A DNA stretch of 64,000 nt from Cryptomeria japonica (taxonomy: Eukaryota > Streptophyta > Pinopsida > Cupressales > Cupressaceae): contig NC_081409.1 of NCBI RefSeq assembly GCF_030272615.1, positions 203,361,949-203,425,948 on the forward strand. The letters are read 5' to 3'. Both the position numbers and the translations under genes were made by a program. Below are positions 1 through 12,102 of this stretch, in pieces. The notes beneath the pieces were generated by a model. It searched no databases and was not told the DNA's origin. It saw only the letters and a program-made list of their open reading frames with translations. Positions within the stretch are counted from its first letter, which is position 1. The number at the start of each line of letters is the position of its first letter.

Positions 1-784
1 GTGGCTTATTAAATGAGATTTTTTAGTTTGCTTGCTCAGTATGGTTGATGTAAGAACATGTTGGGTAACGTTGGCATCTTTAGAGGGTGAGATCGAACCA
101 ATTACTTGATATGCATCAAATAGATCTATTTCTATAGATTTTTCACTATTATTTTCATATGATCTTAAGCAAATAATTTTCATTGTCTCTAAAATTCACA
201 TTTTTTATTATTTCAATAATTTATTGGCATATTGAAGTTTGATTTAAGCTCTCAAAACAGTTTTTCCATATTCTATTAGGTATTCTTCTACAAGGGCATT
301 CACGAATTTCATCGAGCATTGGCTTCAAAAAAAATTTATCAACATCAATTAGATACTTTGGTTTTTTACAAATAATTTTAGAAGGTGTTAATATTGGTGC
401 ATATTCTTGGTTTGTATTAAGTACATTTGTTCGATCATTGATTGACACTTGTTCTTGGTTTGCATTAGGTTCATTTGGTACATGCAATTGAGTTGGTGTA
501 GATTGCATACCTTATCCTCCTATTTTTATTGCTTCACGTAGTCTTCTCAAGTCCTCCCTTTGTCTTTCCTTTCCTACCTCAAGTGTGATTTGGTTGTTCC
601 TCGCTTGTTCTTTCCCATCCTTAAAATCAGTTATCCTAAATGACATCATATGTGTTAATAAAAAATATACAAATTAAACAAACAAATTATGACATAAAAA
701 TTATGAAAATTATTAAATTTGACAACAGAAAAAAGAACATTGAAAATTTAAATTAGTTATACATTTCAATCATTTGAAATCATA
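1..784. other. AT-rich region without a recognised gene
   Basis: No known protein is recognised. A 95-codon open frame lies on the minus strand at 221-508; it has a polar, Asn/Gln-rich N-terminal half and a basic Lys/Cys-containing C-terminal half, with no motif I can place. It could be chance or transposon debris. It lies downstream, in the direction of transcription, of the TIR-domain remnant at 785-1144, but nothing links the two. Confidence 0.4.
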
Positions 785-1144
785 TAGAACAAAATAAACA
801 AAGGAATGATCAAGCTAGGGGTCTCCAACATTGCAACGGCCTCTCTAAGACACTAAGTTGAGACTGCATATCTTTTAGAAAATATAGGAATGGGTATGGC
901 ACTGCTCTCTCAAATCAATGATTTTCCCCTTTTCCGATTTCTCAATGTCTAAGAAGACATTCAGTCCTGCTCCGGAGATAGCATCTGGTCCCCTGAAACT
1001 CAGAAATACATGATACTTCTTATCATTTTGGAAAGCACGTTTAGTATTTGGGGGTTCGTATCTGAGAAGAGATTCATCAGAAGTAGATGTAGATGTAGAC
1101 GGGTTTGTGCTAGTACTAGTGCTAGCTCTAGAAGTGGATGCCAT
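785..1144 (-). pseudogene. TIR-domain fragment of a TIR-NBS-LRR resistance gene, decayed
   Basis: The family's role is intracellular immune receptor; TIR domains signal or hydrolyse NAD+ after pathogen recognition. The frame opens with a Ser/Thr-rich leader (residues 1-25), as is common in plant TNLs, followed by the TIR strand-A motif YHVFLSFRGPD at about residues 44-54. The first helix, normally about a dozen residues, is missing, and the sequence jumps to GLNVFLDIEKSEKGKIIDL. After about position 925 the homology continues in another frame: IPIPIFSKRYA, then a stop where the family has Trp, then CLREAVAML and SLIIPLF, which are strand D/E motifs. No NB-ARC or LRR follows toward position 1. 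I see an internal deletion, at least one frameshift and one nonsense change, so this is a relic. The assignment to TIR is firm; whether it was ever a full TNL is inference. Confidence 0.8.
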
Positions 1145-3689
1145 GGTAATGGATTGAACTTATCACAAAAATAATAAAGGATAAGAGCATCAAAAGAGGG
1201 CTTCTTGTTGAGAAGGGGAGGAGAATAAACAATGAGGAGGGCATCTTGCTGAGAAGAGTAAGGGAATAAGCAATAAAAGAGAGGTCTTATGTCTTAGAAG
1301 GGGATAAGATATAGTGCGATGTATGTATAGGTTAAAAAGAAGAGAGTGGGCAGACGGAGGTACTGACAAAATGATGCGACCAAACACGTAAATTAAGTGG
1401 ATGACAACCTATGTTTTAACTTTACACGTAATTTCCACATAGTGGTGACTATTTCTCTCTCCTCCTTCACATTTGCTCTTATGTTCGAAGAAGATGTGTT
1501 CATAACTGGTGGGAAACTTCCTAGGCCATGTTGATAGCAATATTTTAGACGAATAAAGTCTGTGCGCACCATTCCTTTTATTAGTTCTTGTCGGCAGGCA
1601 GAATGCTATTGCATTCACCTACTTTCATTTCTTCTAACACTATCAACCAATATGCAATATGCATGCAGAATTCTCTTGATTTTTTTTCAAAGTTTTTATG
1701 ATTTTAAATTTATGTATTCTTTTCAAATTTCATTTACCTCTCTTTCTATTGACTAATAATAATGTACAACCATATTTCCATGATGTTAGCTTGATTTTTT
1801 TTAAATATCTTTTATGCATCTTCATATTAATATTCCAATTATATTAACATATGGACATTTGTGCTAGTGTAGTGCACTAGTTGCATACTGTAAATAAACA
1901 CTATTTGAAATTCCAATCCAAACACAGAAAGTCAAAAGCCAAAATGTTATGCCTCATACTTTTCAAATAAAAGAAGAATTAAATAATTGACGTAAACTAT
2001 GAAGTTTAATTAAACAACAGTTATATTAACTTTGCTAAATAATGAAGTAAAAATTAAAAAAACAATTATATAATTTAACTTAACTCCAATTTTAATAATT
2101 CGTTTAATAACTGAAAATTTTATTTGAACAATAATTTTATAATCATGAATTGATTTACTTAATGGATTTTTTTAACAATTTAACATTGTAATCATGAACT
2201 AATTTTAATCCGGTGTCCAAAAATATTTATATTTAATATAGTATTTGAATAATTAAATTTTATAATAAATTTTGATAATCTTATGATATATAGTATTTGA
2301 ATACAATGATCTATTTTTCATTTTATGAATTGTTGACGTGAAAAAGTTAATAATATAGTATTTGAATAATTTAATTTTGTAATACATATTGATAATTTTA
2401 TACTATATAATATTTGAATAATAGTAGCAATTCTTCATATATTGTAAATTATTCTATTTCAAATATCAATCCAATAAAAAAAAGCCAAAATATTATAATG
2501 TGTGCTCTGTGAGCTATGAATTATAGATGAAACAATCATTAAATATAAACTAGAACTAATTTTAATGTTCTAGAAAAAAATTATTTTTATTTTTTCAATT
2601 CAACTGTCATTTACTTGTATTAAAGAGTTATTTAGTTGTAATGAAGTCTAGGTCAATTTATAATTACCTTTACAATAATGAATTTTCTTGATCTGAATTT
2701 TTGTAATTTAGTCAAGTTTTTATTATCTTATTATAAAATATATTTTTTTGTATTTAGTTAATATTAATATTTAATCTAGTATTTAAATAATTTAATTTCA
2801 TATTAGGTTTTAATCATCTGATAATATTTACTCATCCAATAAAAATGACTTATATAGATGTGATGCTTTTTTTTCAGTGACCTAATTTTAAATTTATTGT
2901 CAATGTCAATAACTAGTATACCTATATTTAAATAAATCTATGTAAAATACGCCGAGAGATATCTATTTTGAAAAGCATTTTTTCTTTTAATCATAATTGA
3001 AAGCATTTTTTCTTTTAATCATAATTGAAGGCTAAAGCTAATCTTATATCTAATTGTAGCCCGACCTTAATTCAACAACTAATAAATAGTAAAGTCTTTG
3101 CAATAGACTTGTTTTATGTATATCTTATGTCAAGCCTTACATTTCAAACTATCTTATGTCAATTTTGTAGTAAGGTTGGAGATTAATAATTTATAAAGAT
3201 CTTGTTGCATACAAATCCCTATTAAATTATTACCCAATAGATAATTAGAAAATTATTTATGTTTAGCATATTTAAATAGAATATATTAAATTAATTAAAT
3301 ATCAAATATTTTCAAACATAATATTGGAGTCAATCTTGTTGTATCCAATCCTTTTTACATTATACCTAATAGAAAAAGTTGCATAGATATTTCATCATAT
3401 GTCTTACATTTTAATATTCAAAATGTATAGAGAGCTTTATCATATTATCATATTTAGATTATGGTGATATTAAATAGATTTTGTTTTTTGAAAAATAAAT
3501 AAATTATTAATCAAAATTCATTATAAAAGGTTGACCCTATTGTTTAAAAAATATATGAAACAATAACTATTTGATATAATTTGTTTTGATGCATACCACT
3601 ACCTATGTAATTTTCTTTATCAAAAAATTGGTATGTTCTTATATGGTAGATAGAAGTTTAAATAGCATTACTGCATATTGAAGAATCAT
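1145..3689. other. AT-rich intergenic DNA, no gene seen
   Basis: Low-complexity A/T-rich DNA with short open frames only and no recognisable protein. A 28-bp unit is perfectly tandemly duplicated at 2973-3000 and 3001-3028. Phrases such as 'atagtatttgaataattaattt' variants recur between 2230 and 2420, suggesting old local duplication. Confidence 0.5.
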
Positions 3690-5560
3690 ATCCCTAATTC
3701 TAACCCTAACACTAACTGAATATTTATTCTTATTCAACATTAAATCTAACCTTAATTAAATCCCTACCTATAATTAAAACTTAACCCTAACCCTTATTAA
3801 ACCAAAATTCTAATCCTAATTAAACTATAATCCATCCCCTAATAAAATATTAATAATTTATAAACCTTAACCCTAAACATAATTGAATGTAAACCCTAAT
3901 TGAACCTTATACCTTATTAAATTCTAACCCTTTCCCTAATTGAAATACACCACTCACTATTAACCTAAGTCAATTCTAACCTTAACCTTAATTGAACCTA
4001 ACCCTAATCTTATTTCAATCCCCAACTTATCCTTAACCTAATTGAACCACAACATTAACCCTTACCTTAATTAAACTTTAATGGTAATCTTAAATCTAAT
4101 AAAATTTTAACACTAATTGGTCTCTAATCTTGAGTCTAATTGAACCAAAACTTGAACCCTAACCCAAATTGAACCATAACCCTAACCCTAGGCAAACATG
4201 CCCTATTTAAACTCTAACCCTAAACCTTATGGAACCATAATCCTAATATTATCTGAACCCTAACCCTAATCCTAGTTGCACCCAATCCTATATGAGTCCT
4301 AACCCTTACCCTTCTATATGATCCCTAACCCTTACCCTTCTATATGAGCCCTAACCCTTACCCTTCCACTAATTGAATTCTAACCCAAACCCTAACCCTA
4401 AACATATTTGATTCCCAACCCTAACATATTGAATAATCCTAGCCCTATCTCTAATGCTAAACCTAAATATAAATATTTAACTTTATTGAACTTTATCCCT
4501 AACTAAGTAATTAAACCTCAATTGTTATTAAAACCTAACCCTAAATCTTATTGAACCAAAATTGTAATCCTAATTAAACTATAATCGTTTCCAAATTTTG
4601 ATCCTAATAATTTGTAAACTTAACTCTAATCTTGAATTAAAATTGACTCCAATTGAATCACAACCCTAATTGAACCCTACTCCTTATTGAACTCTAACAC
4701 TTTCCCTAATTGAAACATAACTATCACCATTAACCTAATTGAATTGTAACAATAACATTAATTGGACCTAACCCTAATCTTATTTCAATCCCAAACTTAT
4801 CTGTAACCCTAATTTAAAACCAAGTTACTTTTAATAAAAGTAGCTGGCTCAATAATAAGTCAGCTTAAATTGATTAACTTTAAAATTGATTTCAAGTTTT
4901 GTTAAATTAAACATACCTTATATCCCTATATAATAACTTTTATTTGTGTTTAATTTTAATTAGAAAAACATTTATGTTTTGCATACTTAAATCAACTATA
5001 TTAAATAGAAAAATCTATATTTATCCTTCTCACACATATTTTTAACCTTAATCTTGGAGTTTATCTTGTTGCATGCAATCCCATTTACATTATTACCTAA
5101 TAGATCATTAAAAAATGATTTATCTCTGGCATATTTAATCAAATATATGTTAATTTAATTAAATGTTAAATACATTTAAATGTAATCTTGGAGTCAATCT
5201 TATTGTATCCAATATTTTTTACATTATTACCTAACACATTGTTGCACATTATCCAATATTCAAAATTTATGATAGCCTTATTGAACCAAATTTGTAATCA
5301 TAATTAAACTATAATCCATCCCCTAATCAAATCCTAATCATTTATAACCCTTAACTCTAATCCTAAATGAACATGGCCCTACCCTAATTGAACCCTATTC
5401 CTTATTAAATTTATGAAACCTTATAACTTATTAAATTCTAACTCTTCACTAATTGAAACACACCCATCACTATTAATCTGATTGAATTGTAACCTTAATT
5501 ATAATTAGACTTAACTCTAATCTTATTCCAATCCCAAACTTATCCCTAACCCTAATTAAA
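3690..5560. repeat. Degenerate telomere-like (CCCTAA-rich) interstitial array
   Basis: From about 3690 to 4810, and again from about 5270 to 5560, the plus strand is dominated by AACCCTAA and its variants, alternating with AATTGAACC/AATTAAACC. The plant telomere repeat on this strand would be CCCTAAA. Here the unit is CCCTAA-like and expanded into roughly 15-25 bp compound units such as 'aaccctaattgaaccctaa'. The 4820-5260 stretch between the two blocks is ordinary AT-rich DNA, and 3350-3700 lacks the motif. Interstitial telomere-like arrays are known in large plant genomes. I cannot tell whether this derives from a telomere fusion, telomerase-mediated repair or a satellite that happens to resemble it. 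Confidence 0.7.
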
Positions 5561-5840
5561 AATCAATGATTTATTTTAATTAACTAAATTTTTTTTGAAA
5601 AATACATGATAATACATTATGAAATTTTTTATCTAAAATTTGTTATGTTATTATATGGGAAATAGAAGGACATAGAATTTTGAATAAGATTACATGTTAT
5701 ATTTTAATCCCAATGAACTCTTTAGAGGTTGTCTTTGCCCTACTATTTGTAGGGATAAAAATGTAGAAAAATTAAATAAAAGTTTTTCTTTGTTTTATTT
5801 TTAAAAACAAGGATAAAGTAAAATTCACATTAAAGTTCTA

Positions 5841-5990
5841 ACATGCTACTACTCTTCAGAGATATCCAGAGAAATCATTTGATAATATAACATGTTGCTG
5901 CTATTGAGAGATATCCCAGAGAAATCATTTGATAATATAACATGTTGCTGCTATTGAGAAATATCCTAGAGAAATCATTTGATAATATAA
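5841..5990. repeat. 50-bp tandem repeat, three copies
   Basis: Three head-to-tail units start at about 5842, 5891 and 5941. Each reads catgctgctg-like, then gagagatatcc, then agagaaatcatttgataatataa. The last two are nearly identical; the first is more diverged and one base shorter. Confidence 0.85.
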
Positions 5991-7351
5991 CTTAATTTAC
6001 AATAAGTGAAGTTTGGAACTGGAATTTAAAGAGATGAAATAAATGAAACCCACCTCAATAATATTTGTAGGAGAAGTTAATCTCAAATAATAAAATAATC
6101 TTCGATAATGTAGATTACAACAATTACTTTGAATTATATACAACTTGTAATATAAATCCTTATGCACAGAAATAGAAAGCTCCAGCAATCCACATGGCTT
6201 CCTCCACACTGAAAATACTCAGTTCAATATAGATCCCATTGTATTTTAAATATAGATTCTAAGCGTATCAGTTCAATATAGAGCCACGACCCCAATCCAA
6301 GTCCTATGCCACCAATTTCATGAAGAATCCACATGCTTTATACAAACATGTATGTTGTTGCCCCTCACAACCACACATCACATGATAACAAGAATATATT
6401 TTGAGTGTTGGATTCTTTGTCCAAACTCCCCTGAGAGGAATATGATGGCAAATCCCTCCTTATACCAAAGAAACCACAAATAAAACCCCATGCCAAACTC
6501 CTCTTATGTTACACAACTTCAAAAATAAATCCAACCCTGAATGACAACAGTCGGAAGGAATCCAGATGGTGCTTCTTGAAGGCAATATGATATGTTAAGA
6601 AAATCACAAACAAACACCACCATATTTTATGCACAGGGGAGGTCGCATAATGTTTGTCAAACATAAAAAATAATTGAAACAATGGAAAATCACTTATTAC
6701 AAGTTATACCCTAACTCTCATCCCCCATTCCAGAGTAAAATGTTTACTACTATCTACAAATGAGTCATCTAGAAAAGAAACAGTCAAGGCATCCCTCAAC
6801 TTACTCCATAATTGTTAAGAAGACATCCAGAATCCTGCAAAAATTGGTTCAATCTTCCCACCAACAAATAACTAAAACTCACTTTGTATATTTAAAATTT
6901 ATAAGATGCATTATACTACCACTAGATATTTTGGCACCCTTCATTGTCACTGCCCAGCTCCATATTCCACCTCCTCACTATCCTATCTCGAACAACCTGC
7001 AGCAACGGAAGAATGAAATTTGAGAAAGAGATGAAAATAATTGGACATTACCCTCAATGCTCTGTTTCCTCTCTCCCATGCAGTCACCATGACTTCTGTT
7101 GCTAAAGTTTTTTGAGCAAAAAGAGATGAAAAGAATAGAGAACACTTTACCTATTGCAGACTTGGAGAAGAAGATTTTGAGACCTGTCATATTTCCTTAG
7201 CATGAAGAGGGAATTTATATGTCAGTAGCCAACACCGACTCCAATCCTCCACTACCCTGCCATCACTGCACGGTTTTCCTTTTACAAATGCCCTGCAAAA
7301 TATAACGGCCAAGAGTGGGAATGGAGAAAGCTAATCAAATGCCATGCAAAA
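5991..7351. other. Intergenic region, no gene recognised
   Basis: Several open frames of 70-87 codons overlap on both strands (for example 6760-7023 plus and 6978-7190 minus), but none shows a known motif or codon pattern. I looked on the minus strand for the missing third exon of the dioxygenase that ends at 7554 (its second iron-binding His and the Arg-x-Ser motif) and did not find it here. Confidence 0.4.
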
Positions 7352-7484
7352 GGTGATGAGTTACTAAGATTTACTATTATTAGGTTAAATCTAATGCGGG
7401 CTCATCTCAAACTGCCTCTCAACTTAATTGCCTGCCAAAACCTGCCAAGAATGTCTTCCACCAATACTACTATACTGCCAAATC
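7352..7484. repeat. 133-bp direct repeat, left copy
   Basis: Positions 7352-7484 read identically to 8427-8559 by eye, beginning GGTGATGAGTTACTAAG and ending ATACTGCCAAATC. The two copies bracket the truncated dioxygenase gene. Trimmed to TG...CA (7354 to about 7480) the repeat has the ends of a small LTR, but no matching 5-bp target duplication is visible outside the pair. Confidence 0.9.
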
Positions 7485-7553
7485 TTTTTCTCTATTCATA
7501 TTCATTTAAAAAAATAATATGCAAATATAGATTTTGTTTCAGTTTTTTCGCAC

Positions 7554-8363
7554 CTTCATTGAATCTCCCAAATTGACAACAAATGAATTCGGGATCGGCT
7601 TCACATTCAGCCATTCCCCTTCCTTGGATCGCATCTGAAGCCCCCCTTCATTACCCTGGTAGAGAATTGTAAAGGAACCAATATCTGTATGAGGTAATAG
7701 CAGCTCCTCCTCCACAGATTTGGCATCAGAAAGGTAGTGAATTATTCGCATGATAGCTGTGTATTTTTCAAAATGAAAATGATAGAAATTCTCCACATCC
7801 AAGCCAAGACTGGCAAGAATTATTTTGCAGACCTTGCGTGCGAGCTCTGCCATAAGCAAAGAGTATTTTCGGAAGATCTCGCTGGAATTCGATCCAAGAA
7901 CCGATTTTTATTTATGAGTTAGGGTTTGAATTTCAAATGTATAAAGAAACAGAAACCCTCACAATTTAACATACCTGAAAATCGTTGATCTTCCCTCCTG
8001 TGGCCATATCTTGTTGCTCAATTCCTGAATCGAATCAGATTCTGTTAAATTTAACATGGTGAAGATCTGTGTCTTGGGATTGCGATGATAGCCCGTTGCT
8101 GGATCACAAGTGAGGGTTTTTTCTTTGGCTTCTGCTGGCACAGAACATAGTTGACGGCTCTGGAACTCCACTTGTTAAAGAAAATCAATTGGAATTCCGT
8201 GGTTTCCGATGTAGAAAAATCCCCATTCTTTGCAGGCTTCTCTCACCACCACTAAGACAGGGTTGTTTTTAAGGCAATTTAAGTCTTCGCAATGAAAGTC
8301 GGACGGAAATTGTGAAATGTCGATTAGAGGGAGATCGACATGAGATTGCAGCGAGGAAGGCAT
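7554..8363 (-). pseudogene. 2-oxoglutarate/Fe(II)-dependent dioxygenase, 3'-truncated with an in-frame stop
   Basis: A plant 2-oxoglutarate-dependent dioxygenase; family members oxidise hormones and specialised metabolites in the cytosol, and the substrate cannot be told here. Exon 1 (8363 to 7975) carries the DIOX_N region: LPLIDISQF near residue 11 and REACKEWGFFYIGNHGIP around residues 40-58. An in-frame TAA follows at about residue 63, and the same frame then continues with AKEKT and NLTESDSIQELSNKIWPQ-type sequence. Donor CAG|GTATGT and acceptor TTCCAG|CGAG define a 93-bp phase-2 intron (7974-7882). Exon 2 (7881-7554) holds ELARKVCKIILASLGL, the iron-binding PHTD motif and NSFVVNLGDSMK, then a GT donor. 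The expected third exon, with the second His and RxS 2-oxoglutarate site, is absent; about 70 bp further on, the sequence runs into the 133-bp repeat. The start ATG at 8363 is the only one that keeps the full N-terminal domain. It cannot encode an active enzyme as written. Confidence 0.85.
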
Positions 8364-8426
8364 GATTTGAGGATTTGAGATATCACAGGAAAATTAAAAG
8401 AAAACTTAGTCCAGGGAATTCTTAGT

Positions 8427-8559
8427 GGTGATGAGTTACTAAGATTTACTATTATTAGGTTAAATCTAATGCGGGCTCATCTCAAACTGCCTCTCAACTT
8501 AATTGCCTGCCAAAACCTGCCAAGAATGTCTTCCACCAATACTACTATACTGCCAAATC
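8427..8559. repeat. 133-bp direct repeat, right copy (upstream of the dioxygenase start)
   Basis: Identical by eye to 7352-7484 and in the same orientation. This copy lies 63 bp beyond the dioxygenase ATG, where its promoter or 5' UTR would be. Read on the minus strand, a purine-rich run (tagagaaaaag) directly precedes the other copy, as a polypurine tract would precede a 3' LTR. Confidence 0.9.
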
Positions 8560-9200
8560 AACACGTCAAATTTTTTGTAAATGCGTTTTGTGTTTACGGA
8601 TAGTATTGATCCCATTGTAGATCGCCTCTCGGCAAAATTATATTAATATTTTGGCAATTGTTTTTCTCATCTCAAATAGAGCTATTGAGGTGAAAAAAAC
8701 AAATACATAAAATGTTATAATACCTCAACACTATTCTACTGACAGTTGGCATTGATGATTTGTTTATGTTGATGCAACATAAATGATTTATTACACTTAT
8801 TAAGAGACATTTATTAAAGTCGATGATTTGATAGCATTGCTCCCAATCAAATAAAATCCAAACAAACAAACAAAAAATGAAGATATCTCTAGAATCATGT
8901 TTTCAGAGCTAGCGTGAATAATTGATACTATGCAAATGGGAGGAACATTGTGCCTGTCTAATTCAATTAAATTTGAGTACATAGATTTGAAATAAAGAAA
9001 GATGCTTGTAATCTTTTTTTGACTATTATATAAATAATGTGAATAAGTCTCTCATTTCAAACGGACAATCTAATAGGAACTTTGTTGTCGAATTAGATGA
9101 TTTTTTAAATTCAATGACTGACATCTTCCATTCAATTATTTAGATCACTTTTAGTGCATTATTGTTGTTGTCTCTGTGAATTATTGTGGAAGGTATTGAT
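8560..9200. other. AT-rich spacer, no gene seen
   Basis: Only short open frames on the minus strand (8672-8982), rich in Ile, Cys and Phe and without known motifs. This stretch separates the right 133-bp repeat from the truncated copia element. Confidence 0.4.
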
Positions 9201-10446
9201 TATGAATAAATCTTTGCTCTTGTAGCTAGAATTGAAGTTGTTAGACTGTTGCTTATAAGAACTTCAAAGTTTATCAGATGGATGTCAAGTTAGCCTTTTT
9301 GAATGATGATCTTGACGAGAAAGTCTACATTGAGCAACTAGATGGCTTTTCTTTATCAGATGAAGTTGATATGGTATGCAAATTGAAGAAAGATCTGTAT
9401 GGACTGAGGCAAGCCCCTAGAGCCTAGTATGCAAGATTAGATAAGTATTTGATGGAGTTAGGATTTTGTAAAGGTACTACTGGTAGTAACTTATACTTTA
9501 AGGTTGAGAATGATAACATGTTGATTGTTGAAGTATTTGTGGATGACAATATTTTTGGAGGAGATGATGATTTGAGTATGAAATTTGTTGATGATATGCA
9601 AAAGGAATTTGAGATTTCTATGATAGGTGAAATGATATTCTTCTTAGGATTGTAGATTACTTAGACTGGTAAAGGAATTTTCATTTCTTAATCTACGTAT
9701 GTGAAGGGATTGCTAAAAAAATTTGGGCTAAATGTTTCTAAACCTGTTAGAACTCCTATGGTGACTGGATGCAAATTGTCTAAGAATGATGAATCTAAGA
9801 AAGTGAATCAGATCTTGTATAGATCAATGGTTGGTGGACTATTGTACCTGACTCAGACTGGACTGGATATTATGCATGTCGTGTGCCTTTGTGTCAGATT
9901 TCAAGTTGATCCTAAGAGACTCATGTTACTGTTGTTAAAAGAATTTTCAGATACTTGAAGGGAACTGCTGACTATGGGTTGTGGTATCCAAAGAATGATG
10001 ATTTTATGCTTTGTGCCTATATTGATGTTGATTGGGCAGGTGATGTAGATGACCGGAAGAGCACTACCGGTGGAGCATTCTTTTGGGGGAGGAAGTTGGT
10101 GTCATGGTCTAGCAAGAAACATGATGTTATATCTTTGTCTGCTGCTGAAGCTGAATACATTGTTGTTGATACAAATTGTACTTAGGTGGTTTGGATGAAA
10201 CAGATGTTGAAAGACATTAGAGTTGTGTATGACGAGCCTATTGTTATCTATTGTGACAATTCAAGTGCTATCAATATTTCCAAGAATCTAGTACTACATT
10301 CTAAAATGAAGCATATATTAATTAAATATCATTTCTTGAGGGAGAAAGTTAGTGATGAGAAAGTAAATTTGGAGTATGTGTCTTCAAAAGATCAGATTGC
10401 AGATACATTTGTGCATTTGAGAGATAGGGGTCTCTGCCCCTCCTGA
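9201..10446 (+). pseudogene. Ty1/copia pol remnant: reverse transcriptase and RNase H, 5'-truncated
   Basis: The reverse transcriptase copies element RNA to DNA and RNase H removes the template. Homology begins within RT near 9205 in a shifted frame, then runs through YQMDVKLAFLN (9275-9310), the copia signature YGLRQAPRA (about 9398-9425), VFVDDNIFGG (9535-9565; the YVDD box reads FVDD) and the LYRSMVGGLLYLTQT segment (9815-9860). RNase H follows with DVDWAGDVDDRKSTTG (10024-10070), VSWSSKKHDVISLSAAEAEY and YCDNSSAINISKN (10250-10285). Four in-frame stops (9425, 9653, 9689, 10183) all replace Trp or Gln codons by single transitions. A frameshift sits near 9955. Gag, protease and integrase are missing, so the 5' part was lost. 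The polypurine tract and 3' LTR follow at 10759 and 10771. Confidence 0.92.
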
Positions 10447-10758
10447 TGAGAACTAGGTGCATTGAGATGCATCAATCTGGTGGATCTTTTTATCCAAGTT
10501 GATGAGTTGATGTTGCTACTCAGTCGGAGTAGTTAGTTAGTTATTTTAGAGCTGTGAGTTTTTTTCCAAGGGGGAGAGAAGCTTGATTAGTTTATATCTT
10601 TGGAATTGCTATCAAAGGGGGAGAGAAGCATGTGAAAAAATATTTTATCTTTTGATATTTGTGTGCATGATCTTAGGGGGAGCCTATTAGATTTTTGTTG
10701 ATGTTGATTCATTCCTTTGCATTGATTGTTTTCACATTCATATGTTGCCATCAATGCC

Positions 10759-10769
10759 AAAGGGGGAGA
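10759..10769 (+). other. Polypurine tract of the copia element
   Basis: The run AAAGGGGGAGA immediately precedes the inferred LTR start TGTTGGAC, the usual copia arrangement for priming plus-strand DNA. Two similar AAGGGGGAGAGAAG runs occur at about 10570 and 10615 and look like upstream duplicated purine tracts. Confidence 0.75.
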
Positions 10770-10770
10770 T

Positions 10771-12102
10771 TGTTGGACATTGTTGCTGCTAGGATATGTT
10801 GTTGTCATTGATGTCAACATATTCCTATGATTTATTGCTCCCGTGGTTGCATATTGGTTTATTGCGATCATGGTTCAGTATATGGATTATTTCTAGTATC
10901 AGTATATCTTTTTGTATTGGGTTCAGTGATCCGAGAGCTTAATTGATCATATCATGTGATTTGGTTTACGGTTTGGTTCTTTTGATTAGTGCTTTGTAGA
11001 GTTCAACATTTCCTCTGGTATATTTTGGTCTGATCAGATCTTGAGTTGTGATTTTGGGAGATTGTTTGGGATGCTCATGTGTATCTTCGTTTCAGATGGA
11101 TCGTGATTTGGTGCTCCGAAAGTTATCTTTCCTCGTGACAGTTCTTGTTGTTTGATTGTTCTTGAGTTTCAGATGTTGATCGATGAAGATTTGATAAGTG
11201 GTGTTCGTGCAGTTGTTACAAATGGTTCTAACATGCTTGTTGGTGTTTCCTAATCATATCCTATTTGTCTTGGCAATCTGAATTGATTGGTGTTCAAGTT
11301 TTTGGTGATTTTCATAATCCGGTGATGTTCTTCGTGTTATGCGGTATTTTGGTGGTGTAACGTGTTGCAGTTGGTCTTGACATGATTTTTGGTGGTGATG
11401 AGAGTTTGGAGATTTGATTTAGGTCCATGCTATGCTATTCATATCATTATATTGGTCCAGTGGTTGATTTATGTATCGTGTGATGTAATTTTATAATTAG
11501 GTGTTATGGGTCTGGCCGACCTTGTAGTCAAGGTTGATGAATTATATAAATGGGTGTAATATTCATGTAATTTGGTGTTGAGGAGTTGATTATGCATTAT
11601 CAAAGAATGGTGTACGTGCAATCAAGACAAATTATCCTTTAGTGTGGTGTGTTCAACAGAGATTGGTGAAGAGCAGACATTTGTGCCCAACCGAAACTGT
11701 CACCAGGGATTAACATATGCTATTATTGTAGTTCATTCTTTTCGGATTGATTCCAAATCTTATTGTAAGGTAGTGAACCTTCCTTGAGGGTTGGAGACTT
11801 TTGGGTCATTGTATTCTAAGCAGTGAGCTCTAGGTAGTTTGCCTGAATGCATGTGCATTCCCCATTGTAATATTTACACATACTATTGTAGGGTATTGTC
11901 TCCTTGTGGGTAAGTTCCCACTATGGTCTTTCCCTTAACCGGGTTTTCCACGTCAAAAATATTGGTGTTATGTGTGTTGTTGTTATTGTTGTTATCTTTT
12001 CTTTTGCTATAGATGATCAGATATGAGATTGTGCTTAATTGTTTTGATATAGTGAAAACTGATTCACCCCCCTCTTAGTTTTCCTTCTCGGTGCTACCAA
12101 CA
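10771..12102 (+). mobile_element. Ty1/copia 3' LTR
   Basis: Starts TGTTGGACATTG right after the polypurine tract and is inferred to end ...GGTGCTACCAACA at 12102, giving 1332 bp with TG...CA ends. The last 220 bp contain CCCTTAACCGGGTTTTCCAC and a run of C followed by CTCTTAGTTTTCC. The minus strand of 43113-43332 carries the same string order and there directly precedes a tRNA-Met-type primer site, which supports the right boundary. The left boundary is supported by the tract; no target duplication can be checked because the element is truncated. Confidence 0.75.
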
